Shown here: positions 46,407 to 56,090 of the stretch, in pieces
Layout: every line of letters starts with the position of its first letter
How positions within the stretch are numbered: position 1 is the stretch's first letter
Source of the DNA: DASYQD01 sp963837455
Lineage (GTDB): Bacteria > Acidobacteriota > Thermoanaerobaculia > Multivoradales > JAIOJS01
Length of the DNA: 64,000 nucleotides
Direction of reading: 5' to 3'
NCBI GenBank assembly: GCA_963837455.1
Contig: CAWINM010000002.1
Location: 124,001 to 188,000, forward strand
The notes under the pieces: generated by a model
Databases searched by the model: none
The model's input: only the letters and a program-made list of their open reading frames with translations
Told to the model about the DNA's origin: nothing
Position numbers and translations under genes: made by a program

Positions 46407-47492
46407 ATGGAGTTCACGGGTCGGCTGGGCGCGATGTCGATGTCCGATCTGCTGCAGTGGCCCAACCACGAGCGGCGGTCGGGATCGCTGGTGGTGCGCA
46501 CGACACGGCGCGAGAAGCGGGTCGTCTTCGAGCGCGGCCTGGTGGTGGGGTGCGTCTCCGGCGACCCGGCCGAGTACTTCGGCCAGTACCTGCTGCTCAA
46601 CGGCTACGTGCCGCGGGAGCGGCTGCTCGAGGCCCTGCAGCTCTGCCGCGCCACCGGGGCACGGCTGGGGACGGCGCTCGTCGACCTCGGCCTGCTGGCG
46701 CCGGACGCCGCCGCCTGGGCGCTCGCCAAGCACATCGAGGAGCGCATCTGCGACCTCTTCCTCTGGCGTCACGGGGTCTTCTACTTCCTCAGCGAGCTGC
46801 CCGAGGTGGGGGACCGGCTCACCGAGCCCCTCGATCCCCTGGCGCTCTCGCTCGAGGGCACCCGCTGGGCCGACGAGCACGAGCGCATTCGCCAGCTGCT
46901 CGTGCACGACGGAGTGGTGCTGCGGTGCGGCCTGGCGCCACCGCCGCCGCAGACCAGCCCGCTCGTCGAGCGGGTGCTGGCGGTGGTGGCGGACCGGCCG
47001 CGCCGGCTCGACGAGCTCTACGCCGCCGTGCAGGGGTCGCACTTCCGCTTCCTCGAGGTGGTCTACAACCTGCTGGTGGCGGGCACGCTCGAGGTCGATG
47101 CGGTGGAGGAGGACGCCGACTCGCAGAGCGACATCCGCATGTTCGACCTGCTGCTCGAGCAGGCCTCGGAGGAGGACGTGCTGTTCACCCCGCGGCACTT
47201 CTCGCTGCCGCTCGAGTGGCTGAATCGCTTCTTCCCGCTCTGGGTGGAGACGGGCGAGCCGGATGCCACGCCCGCCGAGGAGCGCGACTTCTACCGCCTC
47301 ATGGACGGCAGCCGCTCGCTCGGTGACCTGGTGCTCACCGAGGTCGACCCGCAGCGGCGCCAGGAGCGCATGGACCTGGTGCTGATCGAGCTGCAGAAAG
47401 GGCGGCTGGCGCTGCTGCCGCGTCCGCTCGCCGAGATCAAGGCGCTCGGGAAGGGCACCCGCAACCCCTGGCTGCGGCGCTTCATGGGGTGA
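46407..47492 (+). CDS. DUF4388 (PatA/GspE-N-like) protein
   Basis: 361 residues from ATG 46407. The N-terminal DUF4388 domain is evident: FTGRLGAMSMSDLLQWPNHE, SGSLVVRTTRREKRVVFERG, YFGQYLLLNGYVPRERLLEA and ARLGTALVDLGLL, which also resembles the GspE/PilB N-terminal domain. DUF4388 proteins are common in predatory and gliding bacteria and are thought to act in signalling to motility or secretion systems. The C-terminal half repeats a winged-helix-like pattern (LERVLAVVADRPRRLDELYA; GSRSLGDLVLTEVDPQRRQE). Converges with recA. Confidence 0.8.
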   Translation: MEFTGRLGAMSMSDLLQWPNHERRSGSLVVRTTRREKRVVFERGLVVGCVSGDPAEYFGQYLLLNGYVPRERLLEALQLCRATGARLGTALVDLGLLAPDAAAWALAKHIEERICDLFLWRHGVFYFLSELPEVGDRLTEPLDPLALSLEGTRWADEHERIRQLLVHDGVVLRCGLAPPPPQTSPLVERVLAVVADRPRRLDELYAAVQGSHFRFLEVVYNLLVAGTLEVDAVEEDADSQSDIRMFDLLLEQASEEDVLFTPRHFSLPLEWLNRFFPLWVETGEPDATPAEERDFYRLMDGSRSLGDLVLTEVDPQRRQERMDLVLIELQKGRLALLPRPLAEIKALGKGTRNPWLRRFMG

Positions 47493-47504
47493 CGGCGCGG
47501 CCCG

Positions 47505-48543
<1,039 letters not shown>

Positions 48544-48683
48544 ACGTTCTCCGCGTCCTCATGTGCTTGCCGCCGCCACCCACCCTGCGGCCGCGCATCG
48601 GCTCGCGCTGGGCTGCTGCTGTCCTGGATAGACGGAAAGGATAGCCGGAATGGCTCCCCGCGGTGGCTGACTCCCGTGGAAGG

Positions 48684-48712
48684 AAGTTACGCTTGGATTA
48701 CGCTCTTGTCAA
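48684..48712 (-). promoter_or_regulatory. Possible sigma-70-type promoter for recA
   Basis: On the minus strand a perfect -35 box TTGACA (48707-48712) is followed by a 17-bp spacer and TAACTT (48684-48689), a weak -10. It would leave a leader of about 135 bases before the recA ATG. No convincing LexA-type operator was seen. Confidence 0.4.
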
Positions 48713-48870
48713 GATCCCCGGGCGGCCTCACCGCCGCGTCCCACCGGGCCTCGCTCGGCGAACCCCGCGGGCTCGGTCCTCCGCCACCGACCCGGGGCTG
48801 GCTCCGGCGACCGGGGCGTCGCGACGCCCGCCCGGCGGCGTCCGTTAGAATCTCGTCGCCGAGCCGACGC

Positions 48871-49842
48871 ATGGCCACCACCCCCACCACCGCCCGCGCC
48901 CTCGACGAGACGCTCGCCACCGCCGCCCCCATCCGGCGCCTGGAGGAGAACGTTGGCCGCGTGCTGCGCGGCAAGCCCGAGGTCATCCGCCTGGCGGTGG
49001 TGAGCCTGCTCGCCGGTGGCCACGTGCTCATCGAGGACGTCCCCGGGGTGGGCAAGACCTCTCTCGCCCATGCGTTGGCGCGCTCGCTCGGGCTGTCGTT
49101 CCAGCGCATCCAGTTCACCTCCGACCTGCTCCCCTCGGACATCCTCGGGGTCTCGATCTTCAACCAGCGCACCCAGGAGTTCGAGTTCGTACCGGGGCCG
49201 GTGTTCGCCAACGTGGTGCTCGCCGACGAGATCAACCGGGCGACACCGAAGACGCAGTCGGCGCTGCTCGAGGCGATGAGCGAGGGGCGGGTGAGCGTCG
49301 AGCGCAAGCGCTTCCTCCTCCCCGAGCCGTTCCTGGTGATCGCCACCCAGAACCCGCTCGAGCACCAGGGCACCTTCCCGCTGCCCGAGTCGCAGCTCGA
49401 CCGCTTCCTGATGTCGCTGCAGATCGGCTACCCACCCAGCGAGGACGAGCGGGAGTTGCTGCTGTCGGGGGGCGTGCAGGCGATCCTCGAGGAGCTGCCG
49501 GCGGTGCTCGAGCGCGACGAGCTGATCGGGCTGCAGCGGGCCGCGCAGGCGGTGACGGTGTCGCCGAAGATCGCCGGCTATCTGCTCGACCTCGCCGAGA
49601 GCACCCGCCAGGGGGGCGAGTTCCTGCTCGGCGTCTCCACCCGCGGCGCCCAGGGGCTCTACCGCGCCGCCCAGGCGCTGGCTCTCGTCGAGGGGCGCCG
49701 CTTCGTCGTCCCCGACGACGTGCAGCGGCTGGCGGTGCCGGTGCTCGCCCATCGCGTGGTGCTGCGCCACGGCGGCGCCGGCGGCGACGCCACCCGGGCC
49801 GCCCTCGAGCGCGTCGTCGCCTCGCGCCCCGTGCCGCTGTAG
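48871..49842 (+). CDS. MoxR-family AAA ATPase
   Basis: 323 residues from ATG 48871. Walker A is VLIEDVPGVGKTSLAHALAR (52-71), Walker B VFANVVLADEINRATPKTQS (111-130), sensor 1 FLVIATQNPLEHQGTFPLPE, and sensor 2 with VSTRGAQGLYRAAQALAL. MoxR ATPases act as chaperones that assemble or activate metal-binding or membrane proteins. It is followed 2 bp later by a DUF58 gene and then a transglutaminase gene, the classical MoxR-DUF58-TgpA arrangement. Intact. Confidence 0.93.
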   Translation: MATTPTTARALDETLATAAPIRRLEENVGRVLRGKPEVIRLAVVSLLAGGHVLIEDVPGVGKTSLAHALARSLGLSFQRIQFTSDLLPSDILGVSIFNQRTQEFEFVPGPVFANVVLADEINRATPKTQSALLEAMSEGRVSVERKRFLLPEPFLVIATQNPLEHQGTFPLPESQLDRFLMSLQIGYPPSEDERELLLSGGVQAILEELPAVLERDELIGLQRAAQAVTVSPKIAGYLLDLAESTRQGGEFLLGVSTRGAQGLYRAAQALALVEGRRFVVPDDVQRLAVPVLAHRVVLRHGGAGGDATRAALERVVASRPVPL

Positions 49843-49844
49843 CC

Positions 49845-50993
49845 ATGCGCGGCCGGCGTTCCCCGCCGCGAGAGCCCAGGGGCCGGGAGGTGGCGCCGCG
49901 CGCCCCGCGAGGGGCGGGGAGAGCGGGCAGGGCCGGGTCGGAAGCGGGGGGGTGGGGTCGGTCGGGAGCCGCCGGTGGGCTGCGGGTGCGAGGCTGGCGC
50001 TGGCCGGTGCCGGAGCGGATCCGGCCCACCCGCATCGGCGTCGGCTACATCGTAGGCTGCGTGCTGGTGGGGGTGGCGGCCACCAACACCGGTAACAACG
50101 CGCTCTACATCGTGCTGGCGGTGATGCTCGGGGTGCTGGTGGTCTCGGGCCTCACCTCGCGGGTCAACCTGCGCGGCCTCGAGCTCGAGCTCGAGCCCCC
50201 GAGCGAGGTGTTCGCCAACCGCCCCTTCCACCTCCGGCTCTCGGTGCGCCACGGCGGGCGCCTGCTGCCGCGCTGGCTGCTGGTCTTCAGCTTGGGCGAG
50301 CCCGGGCAGCCGCTGCTGGTTCCCTTCCTGCCACGGCGGGGGAGCAGCCGCGGGTACCTCGAGCTGCTGGTGCCGCGTCGCGGGCGCCACCGCTTCGCCT
50401 GGCTCCACGTCGGCAGCATCTTCCCGCTCGGCTTCTTCCACAAGGGGCTGCGCTACCCGCTGGAGGCGCAGGTGCTCGTCTACCCGGAGCTGTTCGCGGC
50501 CGCCGGTGTCGCCCCCGAGCGCTCCTCCTCGCGTGGCGAGGGGTTCGCGCAGCGCGTCGGTTGGGGGCACGATCTGCACTCGCTGCGCGCCTTCCGCCAC
50601 GGCGACGATCCGCGCCGCATCCACTGGAAGCAGACCGCGCGCACCGGCTCGATGATCTACACCGAGCGCGAGGCCGAGGAGGGACGGCGGCTGTCGATCG
50701 TCTTCGACAACGCGGTGGGGGAGCTGGCGACGGCGGCCGCGACGGCGCGCTTCGAGAAGCTGGTGAGCGAGGCGGCGACCGCCGCCGTCGACTACCTCGA
50801 CCGCGGCTTCGACGTCGAGCTGGTGACGCGCGACGACCGTCTCGGCTTCGCCGGCGGCCCGCTGCAGCGGCGGGCGGTGCTCGCGGCGCTGGCGCTGATC
50901 GAGCCGCGGCCACTGGCGACCGAGCCGCTGCGCGGGTCGGCGGCCGACTCGCCACAGCTGCGGCTGGCGATGGAGCCCGCGGAGGCGGCGTGA
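49845..50993 (+). CDS. DUF58 membrane protein
   Basis: 382 residues. After an Arg/Gly-rich start, two membrane helices follow (RIGVGYIVGCVLVGVAAT, NALYIVLAVMLGVLVVSG), then an extracytoplasmic Ig-like part (EPPSEVFANRPFHLRLSVRH). The DUF58 signature is GHDLHSLRAFRHGDDPRRIH with WKQTARTG, leading into a vWA-like domain (RLSIVFDNAVGE). The long basic start may be non-coding; the true start could be later, for example near residue 50. The stop overlaps the next start (GTGA), so translation is coupled. Expected partner of the MoxR ATPase. Confidence 0.88.
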   Translation: MRGRRSPPREPRGREVAPRAPRGAGRAGRAGSEAGGWGRSGAAGGLRVRGWRWPVPERIRPTRIGVGYIVGCVLVGVAATNTGNNALYIVLAVMLGVLVVSGLTSRVNLRGLELELEPPSEVFANRPFHLRLSVRHGGRLLPRWLLVFSLGEPGQPLLVPFLPRRGSSRGYLELLVPRRGRHRFAWLHVGSIFPLGFFHKGLRYPLEAQVLVYPELFAAAGVAPERSSSRGEGFAQRVGWGHDLHSLRAFRHGDDPRRIHWKQTARTGSMIYTEREAEEGRRLSIVFDNAVGELATAAATARFEKLVSEAATAAVDYLDRGFDVELVTRDDRLGFAGGPLQRRAVLAALALIEPRPLATEPLRGSAADSPQLRLAMEPAEAA

Positions 50994-53080
50994 GCTTCGG
51001 GCGCGAGAAACGGCTGCTGCTTGCCGCGCTGGCGTTGCTGGCGCCGCTGCCGCTGCCCTTCAACGAGGTGCTCGCCTGGCCGATCCTGCTCGCCTTCTGG
51101 GTGCTGCTGGCGATCTTCGTGCGCCGCGCCTGGCGCGACCCGGCGAGCTGGCTGCCGAGCTGGGCGATGAACCTGCTGGGTCTCGCCTACCTGCCCGTCC
51201 TCTACGTCGACCTGGTGGTGTTCTGGAGCGGCCAGCTGGTGCGCCCGGTCATCCACCTGGCGCTCTTCGCGGTGGGCGTCAAGCTGTTCGCGCTGCGCCA
51301 GGAGCGCGACAAGTGGCACGTGGTGATCGGCGCCTTCTTCCTCTTCCTGGCGGCGATGGGCACCAGCGTCCACCCCAGCATCATGCTCTACCTCGCGGCG
51401 TTCGTCGGCCTCATGCTCACCCTGCTGGCGCGCTTCGCCTACTTCTCGGTGCTGGCGCGCTTCGGCTACCGCCGCGAGGAGCCGGTACGGGCGCCGCTGC
51501 GGGGCTTCGTTGTCGGCGCCACCCTCGCCGCCATCGTCCTCGCCGCGCCGCTGTTCGCCCTGCTGCCGCGCATCCGCACCCCCTACCTGCTGGTGCGCGG
51601 CACCGGCACCGGCACGGTGGTGCACGCCGCCGGCTTCTCGGACCTCATCACCCTCGACAGCATCGGCAGCGCGCGCGCCAGCCGGCAGGTGCTGCTGCGG
51701 ATGCGCTTCGCGCCGCAGCCGCGGCCGCGACGCGAGATCCGCATCAAGGCCGACACCTACGACCTCTACGACGGCCGTACCTGGCGCGCCAACCCCAACC
51801 CGTTCCCCATCGCCCCCGATCCCGGCGGCACCTTCCGCCTCGGCCTCGGGTCGGCGCGCCAGCAGGCGGAGATCTGGCTGCTGCCCTGGAACAGCACCGC
51901 GCTGCCGCTGCCGGTGCAGGCGTTGGGAGTGGCGGTGCGGGCGCCCGCGCTGGCGCGTGACCGTGGCGGCGCGGTGAGCCTCTACTTCGTGCCGGCGACG
52001 ATCCTGCGCTACGACGTCGACCTCGCCGACCGTCCGGTGCTCGACGGCTTGCCGCCGCCGCGCTTCGATCGCCCCGACGAGGCGAGCCTCGACAGCCGCG
52101 GGGTGACGCCGCGCATCGCCACCCTGGCGGCGCAGGTGATGGGTACCGGCACGGCGCTCGAGCGCGCGCAGCGGCTCGAGCAGCACCTGTCGACGCGCTA
52201 CGGCTACACCACGGAGTTCGTGGGGCGCTCGGGGCAGCTCGCGCTCGAGGACTTCCTCTTCCGCACCCGCCGCGGCCACTGCGAGTTCTTCGCCACCGCG
52301 ATGGTGGTGATGCTGCGCAGCCAGGGCATCCCGGCGCGCTTCGTCACCGGCTTCCTCGGTGGCGAGGAGAACACGTTCGAGGGCTACTACATCGTGCGGG
52401 AGAGCAACGCCCACGCCTGGGTGGAGGCGTGGATCGACGGCCGGGGCTGGGAGGTGTTCGACCCCACCCCGGCGGCGGGGCGGCCAGGAGCGAGCGAGCG
52501 GGACCTGCCGCTCCTGCTGAGCGAGGCCTGGGACTACCTGAGCTTCCGCTGGGACCGCTACGTGCTCACCTTCGGCTTCTACGACCAGCTGCAACTGCTG
52601 CTGCAAGCGCGCTCGGTGTGGCTGTCGTTCTGGCGGTTGTTCCAGCACCCGGGAGTGCCGGGAATCGCGACGCCGTCGACCGGCACGCTGCCAGCCGGGC
52701 CCACGGGGCCCTCGCACGAGGAGCTCGGGTGGCGGCAGTGGCGGCTGCCGATGACGCTGCTGATCGTGGCAATGGCGCTCGCCGGGCTCGCCTGGTTCCT
52801 CGTCCAGCGGCGCCGCCAGCGGCGTACGGCCACCGACAGCTACCGCCGCCTGCGCCTGCGTCTCGAGCGCAGCGGCCTGCCGGTCCCGGAGTCGCTGGCG
52901 CCGTTGCACTTCGCCCGCACCGCCGGCGACCGCTTCCCGCAGGTCGCCGCCCCCACCGGTCGCCTCGTCGACCTCTACCTGCGCGAGAGCTTCGCCAGCG
53001 AGGCGCTCACCGAGCCGGAGCTGGGCGAGGCCCTCGCCTCGCTGCGCGAGGTGGAGCAGCTGCTGCGCAAAGCCGGCTGA
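50990..53080 (+). CDS. Membrane transglutaminase-like cysteine protease (TgpA type)
   Basis: 696 residues from GTG 50990. About five N-terminal membrane helices (LLLAALALLAPLPLPFNEVL, FLFLAAMGTSVHPSIMLYLA, VVGATLAAIVLAAPLFALLP) precede a periplasmic domain. The transglutaminase core has Cys about 430 in RRGHCEFFATAMVVMLRSQG, His about 475 in SNAHAWVEAWIDG and Asp about 491 in EVFDPTP. A last membrane helix (LLIVAMALAGLAWFLVQ) and a cytoplasmic DUF4129-like tail follow. All three catalytic residues are present. Substrate unknown; acts with MoxR and DUF58. Confidence 0.92.
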   Translation: MSFGREKRLLLAALALLAPLPLPFNEVLAWPILLAFWVLLAIFVRRAWRDPASWLPSWAMNLLGLAYLPVLYVDLVVFWSGQLVRPVIHLALFAVGVKLFALRQERDKWHVVIGAFFLFLAAMGTSVHPSIMLYLAAFVGLMLTLLARFAYFSVLARFGYRREEPVRAPLRGFVVGATLAAIVLAAPLFALLPRIRTPYLLVRGTGTGTVVHAAGFSDLITLDSIGSARASRQVLLRMRFAPQPRPRREIRIKADTYDLYDGRTWRANPNPFPIAPDPGGTFRLGLGSARQQAEIWLLPWNSTALPLPVQALGVAVRAPALARDRGGAVSLYFVPATILRYDVDLADRPVLDGLPPPRFDRPDEASLDSRGVTPRIATLAAQVMGTGTALERAQRLEQHLSTRYGYTTEFVGRSGQLALEDFLFRTRRGHCEFFATAMVVMLRSQGIPARFVTGFLGGEENTFEGYYIVRESNAHAWVEAWIDGRGWEVFDPTPAAGRPGASERDLPLLLSEAWDYLSFRWDRYVLTFGFYDQLQLLLQARSVWLSFWRLFQHPGVPGIATPSTGTLPAGPTGPSHEELGWRQWRLPMTLLIVAMALAGLAWFLVQRRRQRRTATDSYRRLRLRLERSGLPVPESLAPLHFARTAGDRFPQVAAPTGRLVDLYLRESFASEALTEPELGEALASLREVEQLLRKAG

Positions 53081-53127
53081 CGGCGTCGAGACCATCTCGG
53101 CGGCGCCGCGCCGCCAGCGGCGCCGGC

Positions 53128-54567
53128 TCAGTAGGCGTTGTGGTGGTGCAACCCCTGGCGCAGCGTCATCCAGAGGATCTTGAGGTCGAGCTTGAGCGAC
53201 CAGTTCTCGATGTAGTAAAGGTCGTACTGGATGCGTTTGCGGATCGACGTGTTGCCGCGCCAGCCGTGCACCTGCGCCCAGCCGGTGATGCCCGCCTTCA
53301 CGCGGTGGCGCAGCATGTACTGCGGCACCTTGTGCTTGAACTCGCGCACGAAGGTGGGGCGCTCGGGGCGCGGGCCGACCAGCGACATGTCGCCGCGCAG
53401 CACGTTCCACAGCTGCGGCAGCTCGTCGATCGACCAGCGGCGCAGGAAGCTGCCCAGGCGCGTGCGGCGGCCGTCGTTCTTGATCGCCCACACCGGCCCG
53501 GTCGACCCCTCGGCGTCGGCGCGCATGGAGCGGAACTTCCAGATCATGAACGGCTTGCCGTCGAGGCCCATGCGCTCCTGGCGGTACAGCACCGGACCGC
53601 GGTCCTCGAGCCAGACGGCGAGGGCGATGAGCGGCAGCACCGGTACCACGAAGGTGAGGGCGACGAGGCCGGCCGCCGAGACGAGGACGTCCATGCCGCG
53701 CTTGACCAGGCTGCTCCACCCCTGCAGCGGCACCTGCGAGAGGTTGATCACCGGCGTGCCGTCGAGGTCCTCGAGCGTCGCCTTGAGAGTGGCGTATTGG
53801 AGGATGTCGGGGACCAGCTTGACCTCGACGCACTCGCTGCGCACGCGCTCGAGGGCGCGCAGCATCTTCTTGTGCGCCTCGAGCGGCAGGGCGATGTAGA
53901 CCTGGTCGATCCGCTGTTCCTCGAGCAACCGGTCGGCGTCTTGGATCGTGCCCAGCACCGGGGCGCCGTGGAAGCTGGTGCCGGCTTTGCCCGGGTCGTC
54001 GTCGAGGAAGCCCACCAGCTGCAGGCCGAGCTCGCGGTGGTCCTGCAGCTTCTTCGCGATCTCGCGCCCCAGCATGCCGGCGCCGACCACCAGGATCCGC
54101 TGCTGGCTGTGGCCGGAGAGCTGCCGGCGCTGCAGCGCCCAGCGGATGCTCATGCGCGACGCCGACACCGCCAGCAGGTCGAGGAAGACGAACAGCCCCA
54201 TGAACCAGCGGCTGTACGTGAAGTAGCTGGTGCTGCCCGGCTCGAGCGGTGGCCGGTACCAGGCGCTGAAGGTCGAGAGCAGGATGGCGGCGAGCAGGAT
54301 CGCCACCACCACCGTCAGCACCTCGTCGACGCGGCTGCGGCCGCGGCGGGTCTGGTAGAGGCCGTGGAAGTAGAACACCACCGGCCAGATGAGCAGCACC
54401 GCCGGCAGCAGCTCGAGATAGCGCTGGAACTCCGGCACGCCGTGCACCACCGGCACGACCGGGTTCTCGAAGCGCAGGTTCCAGGCGGTGAAGAAGGCGA
54501 CGAGAGTCGCGCCGAGGTCGCCGGCCAGGTACAGGGCCGCGCGGGCGCGATGCCGACGTTGGATCAA
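53128..54567 (-). CDS. Undecaprenyl-phosphate sugar phosphotransferase (WcaJ/PssY-type)
   Basis: 479 residues. TTG start at 54567 is supported by CCGGAGGGGTCGGC directly upstream. The N-terminal half has about four membrane helices and a Rossmann-like CoA-binding fold (RILVVGAGMLGREIAKKLQD, LVGFLDDDPGKAG). The C-terminal bacterial sugar transferase domain has VKRGMDVLVSAAGLVALTFV, GKPFMIWKFRSMRADAEGST, SIDELPQLWNVLRGDMSLVG with PRPERP, and ITGWAQVHGWRGNTS. It transfers a sugar-1-phosphate to the lipid carrier, the first step of surface polysaccharide assembly. It heads the polysaccharide locus. Confidence 0.93.
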   Translation of the reverse strand: MIQRRHRARAALYLAGDLGATLVAFFTAWNLRFENPVVPVVHGVPEFQRYLELLPAVLLIWPVVFYFHGLYQTRRGRSRVDEVLTVVVAILLAAILLSTFSAWYRPPLEPGSTSYFTYSRWFMGLFVFLDLLAVSASRMSIRWALQRRQLSGHSQQRILVVGAGMLGREIAKKLQDHRELGLQLVGFLDDDPGKAGTSFHGAPVLGTIQDADRLLEEQRIDQVYIALPLEAHKKMLRALERVRSECVEVKLVPDILQYATLKATLEDLDGTPVINLSQVPLQGWSSLVKRGMDVLVSAAGLVALTFVVPVLPLIALAVWLEDRGPVLYRQERMGLDGKPFMIWKFRSMRADAEGSTGPVWAIKNDGRRTRLGSFLRRWSIDELPQLWNVLRGDMSLVGPRPERPTFVREFKHKVPQYMLRHRVKAGITGWAQVHGWRGNTSIRKRIQYDLYYIENWSLKLDLKILWMTLRQGLHHHNAY

Positions 54568-54693
54568 GCCGACCCCTCCGGGAGAATGACCGATACAGCC
54601 GACCCCTCACCGTCCGGCGGCTGGGAGCGCGGGGCGAAGCCTACCGACCGGCGACGCAGGTTCAAGCGATTGAACCGAATCCGTTCAGATTTG

Positions 54694-55935
54694 TCAATGG
54701 GAGCCGTCGGGAGGACGCGGTGCGGGCGGTCTTGTCGCAGACCGCGGCTCGCCCGCTCGCCTCTCGGCCAGCTCCTTCGGCATCTGCCAGGCGCCGGAGG
54801 CGCTGAGGCTGGCCGTCGGCGTTCCTTCGAGGACGCTCTTGTATACGGCCATCGTGCGCTTGGCCGTTCGTTCCCAGGAGAACTCGCGGGCGCGGCGCCG
54901 GCCCAGCTCGGCGAGGGTGGCGCGCTGCTCGGGAGCTGCCATCGAGTGCGCGATGGCGCGAGCCAGCGCCTCGACGTCGAGCGGATTGACCAGGTGGGCG
55001 AACCCCTCGCCGATCTCCCGAAGCGCCGAAGTGTTGGAGGTGATGACAGGAACGCCGGAGGCCATCGCCTCCACCACCGGCAGGCCGAACCCTTCGTAGA
55101 GCGTGGGGTAGAGAAACAGCGTCGCTCCCTGGTAGATCGCCGGCAGCGCCTCGTCGGCGACCTGCCCGAGCAGTCGGATGCGATGGGAGACGCCGGCGGC
55201 CTCGGCGCGCTGGCGGGTGCGCAGGTCGGCCTCCGGCCCGCCACCTACGCACACCAGGTCACCCTCGAAGGGGTGGATCGACAGCGCCTTGGCGAAGGCC
55301 TGGATGACGTTGTCGAGGTTCTTGTGCGGCTTGGGGTTGCCGACGAAGAGCAGGTAGGGGGGCGCGATCCCCAGCTGCCGCTGCCAGCGCTCGAGCTCGG
55401 CGGCCGGGAGGCGCTGGTGGAAGACCGCGTCGACGCCGTTGTAGACCACCTCGATGTTGCGGCCGTCGGCGTCGAGGAAGCGCAGGAGGTCCGAGCGCGT
55501 GTTCTGCGAGACGGCGATCACCCGGTCACTGCGCGCGAGGGTACGGCGGATCATCCGCTGCGCGTAGAAGAAGGCGAGCCGTGAGGGCAGGAACTCCGGG
55601 TAGAGGAGGTGGATGATGTCGTGGATCGTCACCACCGACTTGCAGGGCACCACCAGCGGCAGCACGTAGTGGGTGGCGTGGTAGAGGTCGAGCTTCAGCC
55701 GCCACAGCCGCCAGGAGAGGGCGAACAGCTCGCGGATGCTGTACACCCTGGCCCCCTCGGGGACGAGCTGGAAGTTGTCGGGCAGGCCGCCGAGGACCTC
55801 CGGCCCGTTGGGACCCACCAGCAGCAGGTACCGGTTTTCCTGGTCGAGCTGGGCCAGCCCGCGCACCAGGTTGCGCACGTAAGTCCCGATCCCGAAGTCG
55901 CGGATCTTGCGCGCGTCGATGCCGATCACTGCCAT
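54694..55935 (-). CDS. GT4 glycosyltransferase (first)
   Basis: 413 residues from ATG 55935. The N-terminal lobe is typical (MAVIGIDARKIRDFGIGTYV), the acceptor side has ATHYVLPLVVPCKSVVTIHD, and the GT-B donor side has PYLLFVGNPKPHKNLDNVIQ and the E-x7-E loop FLYPTLYEGFGLPVVEAMAS. Retaining GT4 enzyme using a nucleotide sugar. The start codon sits inside a 74-bp duplication (55913-56049). Upstream of WcaJ on the same strand. Confidence 0.9.
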   Translation of the reverse strand: MAVIGIDARKIRDFGIGTYVRNLVRGLAQLDQENRYLLLVGPNGPEVLGGLPDNFQLVPEGARVYSIRELFALSWRLWRLKLDLYHATHYVLPLVVPCKSVVTIHDIIHLLYPEFLPSRLAFFYAQRMIRRTLARSDRVIAVSQNTRSDLLRFLDADGRNIEVVYNGVDAVFHQRLPAAELERWQRQLGIAPPYLLFVGNPKPHKNLDNVIQAFAKALSIHPFEGDLVCVGGGPEADLRTRQRAEAAGVSHRIRLLGQVADEALPAIYQGATLFLYPTLYEGFGLPVVEAMASGVPVITSNTSALREIGEGFAHLVNPLDVEALARAIAHSMAAPEQRATLAELGRRRAREFSWERTAKRTMAVYKSVLEGTPTASLSASGAWQMPKELAERRAGEPRSATRPPAPRPPDGSH

Positions 55936-56049
55936 TGCGGAATGCCTCGTACGATCGTCGGCATCGACACGAGATGAGGGGACGCCGCGTCGATGCCGAT
56001 CACTGCCATCGAAGAACGCCTCGTACGATCATCGGCATCGACGCGAAAT
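55913..56049. repeat. Tandem 74-bp repeat with inverted arms at a GT4 start
   Basis: Two units, 55913-55975 and 55987-56049, are about 88% identical and 74 bp apart. Each is bounded by 11-bp inverted arms (GTCGATGCCGA and TCGGCATCGAC) and can fold into a hairpin with a ~33-nt loop. A shorter degenerate copy (GGAACGCCTGGTACCCATCG) follows near 56058. The first unit contains the start codon of the GT4 gene, so the second copy duplicates a start-like ATG that soon meets a stop. Confidence 0.7.
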
Positions 56050-56090
56050 CGCGGCTCTCGCGGAACGCCTGGTACCCATCGCCTCCACCC

